Source: Gemmatimonadota bacterium (GTDB lineage: Bacteria; Gemmatimonadota; Gemmatimonadetes; Gemmatimonadales; GWC2-71-9). Taken from it: a stretch of DNA of 8,801 nucleotides. Positions within the stretch are counted from its first letter, which is position 1; each line of letters begins with the position of its first letter. The position numbers and the translations under genes were made by a program. Shown one piece after another: positions 6,901 to 8,801 of this stretch. The notes beneath the pieces are model-generated. The model was not told where the DNA came from. It saw only the letters and a program-made list of their open reading frames with translations, and did not search any database. The stretch is taken from NCBI GenBank assembly GCA_003221825.1, contig QHUE01000177.1, forward strand, positions 1 through 8,801, in the 5' to 3' direction.

Positions 6901-8475
6901 GAAGTGCGCCGGCTCGAGACGGAAGAGAAGGCCCGCATCTCGGAGGCGATGTTCGTCGAAATGGCGGAGCTGCTCGCCAACCAGGAAATCGGCCTGATGC
7001 TGAAGGCGGGCACGGTCGAGGAGTATCTGCCGGCCGGCACCAAGCTCTCCAAGCAGCAGATCGGCGAGATCAACTTCGCCGATGTGGATCTGAAGACGCT
7101 GCGCGTCGCGAACAAGTCGGTGAACGAGAAGGTCCGCGCGGTGCTCGACGCGGCCGGCGCCGAGCGCGCCAAGATCGAGGAAAAGTCGGAAGACCAGATC
7201 GACAAGATCCTGCAGCCCGATGAGCTGCCGCCCGGCGTCATCCAGCTGGTGAAGGTCTACGTCGCCGAGAAGCGCAAGATCTCGGTCGGCGACAAGATGG
7301 CCGGACGCCACGGCAACAAGGGCATCATCGCGCGGATCGTGCCGGAGGAGGATATGCCGTTCCTCCCCAACGGGACGCCGGTGGACATCGTCCTGAACCC
7401 GCTCGGCGTGCCGAGCCGGATGAACGTCGGCCAGATCCTCGAGACGCACCTGGGCTGGGCGGCGAACCTGCTGGGCTTCGACGCCAAGACACCCGTCTTC
7501 CAGGGCGCGAACGAGACCGAGATCGGCGTGCTGCTGCGTCTCGCCGGCCTGTCGTGGGCGGCGGATGCGCTCCGGCTCGACGTGAAGCCGCCGACGCTCG
7601 ACACCGACCGCGTGACGCAGATCGTATCCGACCTGCGGAGGCTGCCGGGGACCAACGGCGACCGGCCCGATATCGGGACGGCCGGGATCGAGCTGCTCGG
7701 CGGGCGCAGCGTCTCCGCCGAAACGCGTGAGCTGCATCGCCAGATGGTGGACTTCCTCAAGTTCGCCGGAAAGGAGCTGGCGGAGCGCGAGCTCGCGCAG
7801 CACCGGATCGAGCAGGAAGTGCACGCGGCGAAACTCGAAGCGGCGGACGCCAGCAACCTGTCGGCCGCGGAGAAGACGGCGCTCAAGGCGGGGGCGAAGG
7901 AGATCGAGAAGGTCCTGGCCAAGGACAAGCCGGCCGAGGTGCTCGAAGCGACGGGACGGCCCGCGCTCGCGGCGCTGTTCGGCGCCAAGTCCGAGGCCGA
8001 CGTGGATGCCGCGGCGGACGAGCTGCTCGCGGCGGCGGGGTTGTCGCCGGTCGGCAAGTGCCGGCTGCGCGATGGCCGCACAGGCGAGCTGTTCGAGTCC
8101 GAGGTGACCGTCGGCTCGATCTACATGATGAAGCTGTCGCACCTCGTAGACGACAAGATCCACGCCCGCTCCATCGGGCCGTACTCGCTGGTGACGCAGC
8201 AGCCGCTCGCCGGGAAGGCGCAGTTCGGCGGCCAGCGGTTCGGCGAAATGGAAGTGTGGGCGCTGGAGGCATACGGCGCCGCGCACACGCTGCAGGAGAT
8301 CCTGACCGTCAAGTCGGACGACGTGAACGGCCGCAGCCGTGTGTACGAGGCGATCGTGAAGGGGCAGAACCTGCCGAAGCCCGGGATTCCGGAGTCCTTC
8401 AACGTGCTGGTGAAGGAGCTTCAGGCGCTCGGATTGAAGGTGACGCTCGGCACTACTGAAGACGTGGAGGAATAA
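3964..8475 (+). CDS. rpoB: DNA-directed RNA polymerase beta subunit
   Basis: RpoB forms one jaw of the core RNA polymerase and, with RpoC, the active site. The 1503-residue protein starts MTTKTSPLLSFAKLETG. Motifs in order: SQLHRSPGVVFEE (150-162); an SI1-like insert in the lobe (about 229-378); the rifampicin pocket (531-554); NFEDAIVLSER, with E841 and D842 near the active centre; an SI2-like charged insert (about 966-1085); GDKMAGRHGNKG, with K1111 and K1119 equivalent to E. coli K1065 and K1073; and GGQRFGEMEVWALEA (1422-1436) near the C-terminus. A further insert of about 164 residues (1198-1361) makes it longer than the 1342-residue E. coli protein. The ATG at 3964 is chosen over TTG 3943 because of GAGGG at 3954-3958. 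It follows the attenuator-like hairpin and abuts rpoC without a gap. Confidence 0.98.
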   Translation: MTTKTSPLLSFAKLETGMPMPHLLDIQTRAFQSLLQPDGKDGARADVGLERVFKDLFPIQDVNGNYSLEFVKYALGEPKYTVEECIERDMTYSVPLKATLQLVVMEEVGEVTKTKRPKNIIEKEVYLGELPILTPLGTFVINGAERVIVSQLHRSPGVVFEESIHPNGQRLFSARIIPFRGSWVEFTVDIHDVIYVHIDKKKKFPATALLRAFGYGTNADILKLFYAVKEIDITGKLEGRAQKREVLGTLLAADVPDPENKKGEPLARVGDELVLERFNAFRRAGITSVKVFAGYTSLDLREDAQPTTTQQTPSKYVLAFDVADADGEVVGEAGRDLSDTLRKKLLKAGVTKVDVLLPPGRSESPLIKNTLAKDPTHAEAEALAQIYTLLRPGEAPNIETAREALKRLFFHPKRYDLGRVGRYKINQRLKVNEAKDNTVLTENDFIAIIRYLIELSEGRGYTDDIDHLGNRRVRSVGELIANQFSVGLSRMARLIKERMSINNDPERITLDDLVNARTVSAVIQAFFGSSQLSQFMDQTNPLAELTHKRRLSALGPGGLTRERAGFEVRDVHYSQYGRMCPIETPEGPNIGLITSLSCYARVNDLGFIETPYRVVKDGKVTDETRWLSASEEEDYAVAQANAHLTPDGRFADELVLCRKRDDYPLLPPNKIDFMDVAPEQLVSIAAALIPFLEHDDANRALMGSNMQRQSVPLLFPQAPLVGTGLEEKVARDSGAVVIARRGGVVTRVTADEIIIDSGDEDAPRNGDHPLARLKQHDRFRLKKFWRTNQDTAINQRPLVHMGQKVKAGQIVADGAGTERGDLALGANVTVAFMPWYGHNFEDAIVLSERLVKDDVYSSIHIQELELHVRDTKRGREEITREIPNVAEESLVDLDERGIVRIGAHVKAGDILVGKITPKGETELSPEEKLLTAIFGEKAKDVKDSSLKVPPGMEGVVIDVKIFSRIEDQVVEKDRGERIGEVRRLETEEKARISEAMFVEMAELLANQEIGLMLKAGTVEEYLPAGTKLSKQQIGEINFADVDLKTLRVANKSVNEKVRAVLDAAGAERAKIEEKSEDQIDKILQPDELPPGVIQLVKVYVAEKRKISVGDKMAGRHGNKGIIARIVPEEDMPFLPNGTPVDIVLNPLGVPSRMNVGQILETHLGWAANLLGFDAKTPVFQGANETEIGVLLRLAGLSWAADALRLDVKPPTLDTDRVTQIVSDLRRLPGTNGDRPDIGTAGIELLGGRSVSAETRELHRQMVDFLKFAGKELAERELAQHRIEQEVHAAKLEAADASNLSAAEKTALKAGAKEIEKVLAKDKPAEVLEATGRPALAALFGAKSEADVDAAADELLAAAGLSPVGKCRLRDGRTGELFESEVTVGSIYMMKLSHLVDDKIHARSIGPYSLVTQQPLAGKAQFGGQRFGEMEVWALEAYGAAHTLQEILTVKSDDVNGRSRVYEAIVKGQNLPKPGIPESFNVLVKELQALGLKVTLGTTEDVEE
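5554..5625 (+). other. Rifampicin-resistance-determining cluster I of rpoB
   Basis: Codons 531-554 encode the central rifampicin pocket; residue numbers here are E. coli numbers plus 21. Q534, F535, D537, H547, R550, S552 and L554 match the susceptible wild type (E. coli Q513, F514, D516, H526, R529, S531, L533). Differences are T539 for N518 and A543 for S522. At the main resistance positions the sequence looks sensitive; the effect of A543 is unknown to me. Confidence 0.85.
7555..8046 (+). other. Lineage-specific insert of about 164 residues in the RpoB C-terminal region
   Basis: In B. subtilis RpoB the segment following ATPVFDGA runs within about 25 residues into LYDGRTGE. Here TPVFQGANETEIGVLLRLAGLS (1176-1197) is separated from LRDGRTGELF (1368-1377) by residues 1198-1361. 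The insert begins with SWAADALRL-like hydrophobic sequence, passes a Gly-rich segment (TAGIELLGGRS) and then a long Ala/Glu/Lys-rich stretch (about 1258-1325) likely to be helical or coiled-coil. The reading frame and codon style are unchanged across it, so it is part of the protein and not an intein or frameshift. No intein or endonuclease motif is seen. Exact boundaries are approximate. Confidence 0.75.
8466..8471 (+). promoter_or_regulatory. Ribosome binding site that sets the GTG start of rpoC
   Basis: GGAGGA inside the last codons of rpoB lies 4 nt before GTG at 8476. No in-frame ATG occurs upstream of the conserved FDYIQIRIASPEEIR segment, so GTG is the likely start. Confidence 0.75.
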
Positions 8476-8801
8476 GTGATCGATTTCCGAAGCGGCCACG
8501 AGCCCAAGAGCTCGAGCTTTGACTATATCCAGATCCGGATCGCCTCCCCCGAGGAGATCCGGGGTCCCAAGGACTCCAAGGAGCGCGAGCGCCTGGAGCT
8601 GCAGGGCCAGCGCACGTGGTGGTCGTGGGGCGAGGTCACCAAGCCCGAGACCATCAACTACCGTTCCTTCAAGCCGGAACGGGATGGGCTGTTCTGCGAG
8701 CGCATCTTCGGCCCGGTGAAGGATTGGGAGTGCCACTGCGGCAAGTACAAGCGGATCCGCTATCGCGGCGTGATCTGCGACCGCTGCGGCGTCGAGGTGA
8801 C
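8476..8801 (+). CDS. rpoC: DNA-directed RNA polymerase beta-prime subunit, 5' end (runs off window)
   Basis: Only the first 108 codons of about 1400 are present. RpoC provides the clamp, the bridge helix and the catalytic Mg-binding aspartates, all of which lie beyond the window. The sequence begins MIDFRSGHEPKSSSFDYIQI and contains the family block GEVTKPETINYRSFKPERDG (52-71). The first zinc site of the clamp is complete: C86, C88, C101 and C104 in the CxC...CxxC pattern. Residues about 30-49 (GPKDSKERERLELQGQRTWW) are inserted between SPEEIR and SWGEV, where E. coli passes directly from SPDMIR to SWSFGEV. The GTG start directly follows the rpoB stop, with GGAGGA at 8466-8471; the two subunits are probably translationally coupled. 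Confidence 0.97.
   Translation, partial: MIDFRSGHEPKSSSFDYIQIRIASPEEIRGPKDSKERERLELQGQRTWWSWGEVTKPETINYRSFKPERDGLFCERIFGPVKDWECHCGKYKRIRYRGVICDRCGVEV

Noticed and set aside
7555..8046. An intein or inserted mobile element in rpoB
   Set aside because: The segment lacks intein splice-site residues and endonuclease motifs, has no terminal repeats, and keeps the same codon style as the rest of rpoB, so a protein-level insert is the simpler reading.
3979..8736. A 1585-codon open frame on the minus strand opposite rpoB and the start of rpoC
   Set aside because: It mirrors the codon pattern of rpoB in GC-rich DNA, its product is a low-complexity Arg/Leu/His/Asp-rich string without a recognisable domain, and the plus-strand protein is unmistakable.

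Overview
The window is part of the conserved bacterial translation/transcription cluster, all on the + strand: tuf (3' part) - rpmG - secE - nusG - rplK - rplA - rplJ - rplL - rpoB - rpoC (5' end). Every gene is recognisable from family motifs, and no gene is broken. The DNA is GC-rich by eye, and that bias produces many long antisense shadow ORFs, one of them spanning nearly all of rpoB. The source is a bacterium. Two features suggest Gemmatimonadota or a related high-GC lineage: a long beta subunit (1503 aa) with an extra C-terminal insert, and a roughly 20-residue insert near the N-terminus of beta-prime. The phylum call rests on memory of family sequences and is tentative.

Layout. Positions 1-735 hold the last 244 codons of EF-Tu. 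The 64 bp gap after it has no tRNA gene (a tRNA-Trp is often found in this neighbourhood) but carries a long imperfect palindrome built from heptamer-like units. rpmG, secE and nusG follow with stop/start overlaps. A 62 bp gap before rplK contains a small hairpin and may be the L1-responsive leader of the L11 operon. rplK, rplA, rplJ and rplL are then joined by 1-4 nt overlaps, leaving no room for the L10 leader that separates rplA from rplJ in E. coli. The 107 bp gap between rplL and rpoB holds a strong GC-rich hairpin followed by TTTT, in the place where E. coli has a partial terminator. rpoB and rpoC abut directly (TAA then GTG).

How the genes work together. EF-Tu delivers aminoacyl-tRNA. 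L33, L11, L1, L10 and L12 belong to the large ribosomal subunit, and L10, L12 and L11 form the stalk base that recruits translational GTPases such as EF-Tu. SecE is the small essential subunit of the SecYEG channel. NusG couples RNA polymerase to the ribosome or Rho. RpoB and RpoC form the polymerase active centre. Co-transcription of these genes balances ribosome and RNA polymerase supply.

This is an ordinary core region with no sign of a new accessory system, mobile element, CRISPR array or phage. The points worth a second look are the large lineage-specific insert in RpoB with possible duplicated flanks, the insert in RpoC, a Pro-to-Thr change at a thiopeptide-contact site in L11, the missing L10 leader, the rplL-rpoB attenuator candidate, and the tuf-rpmG palindrome.
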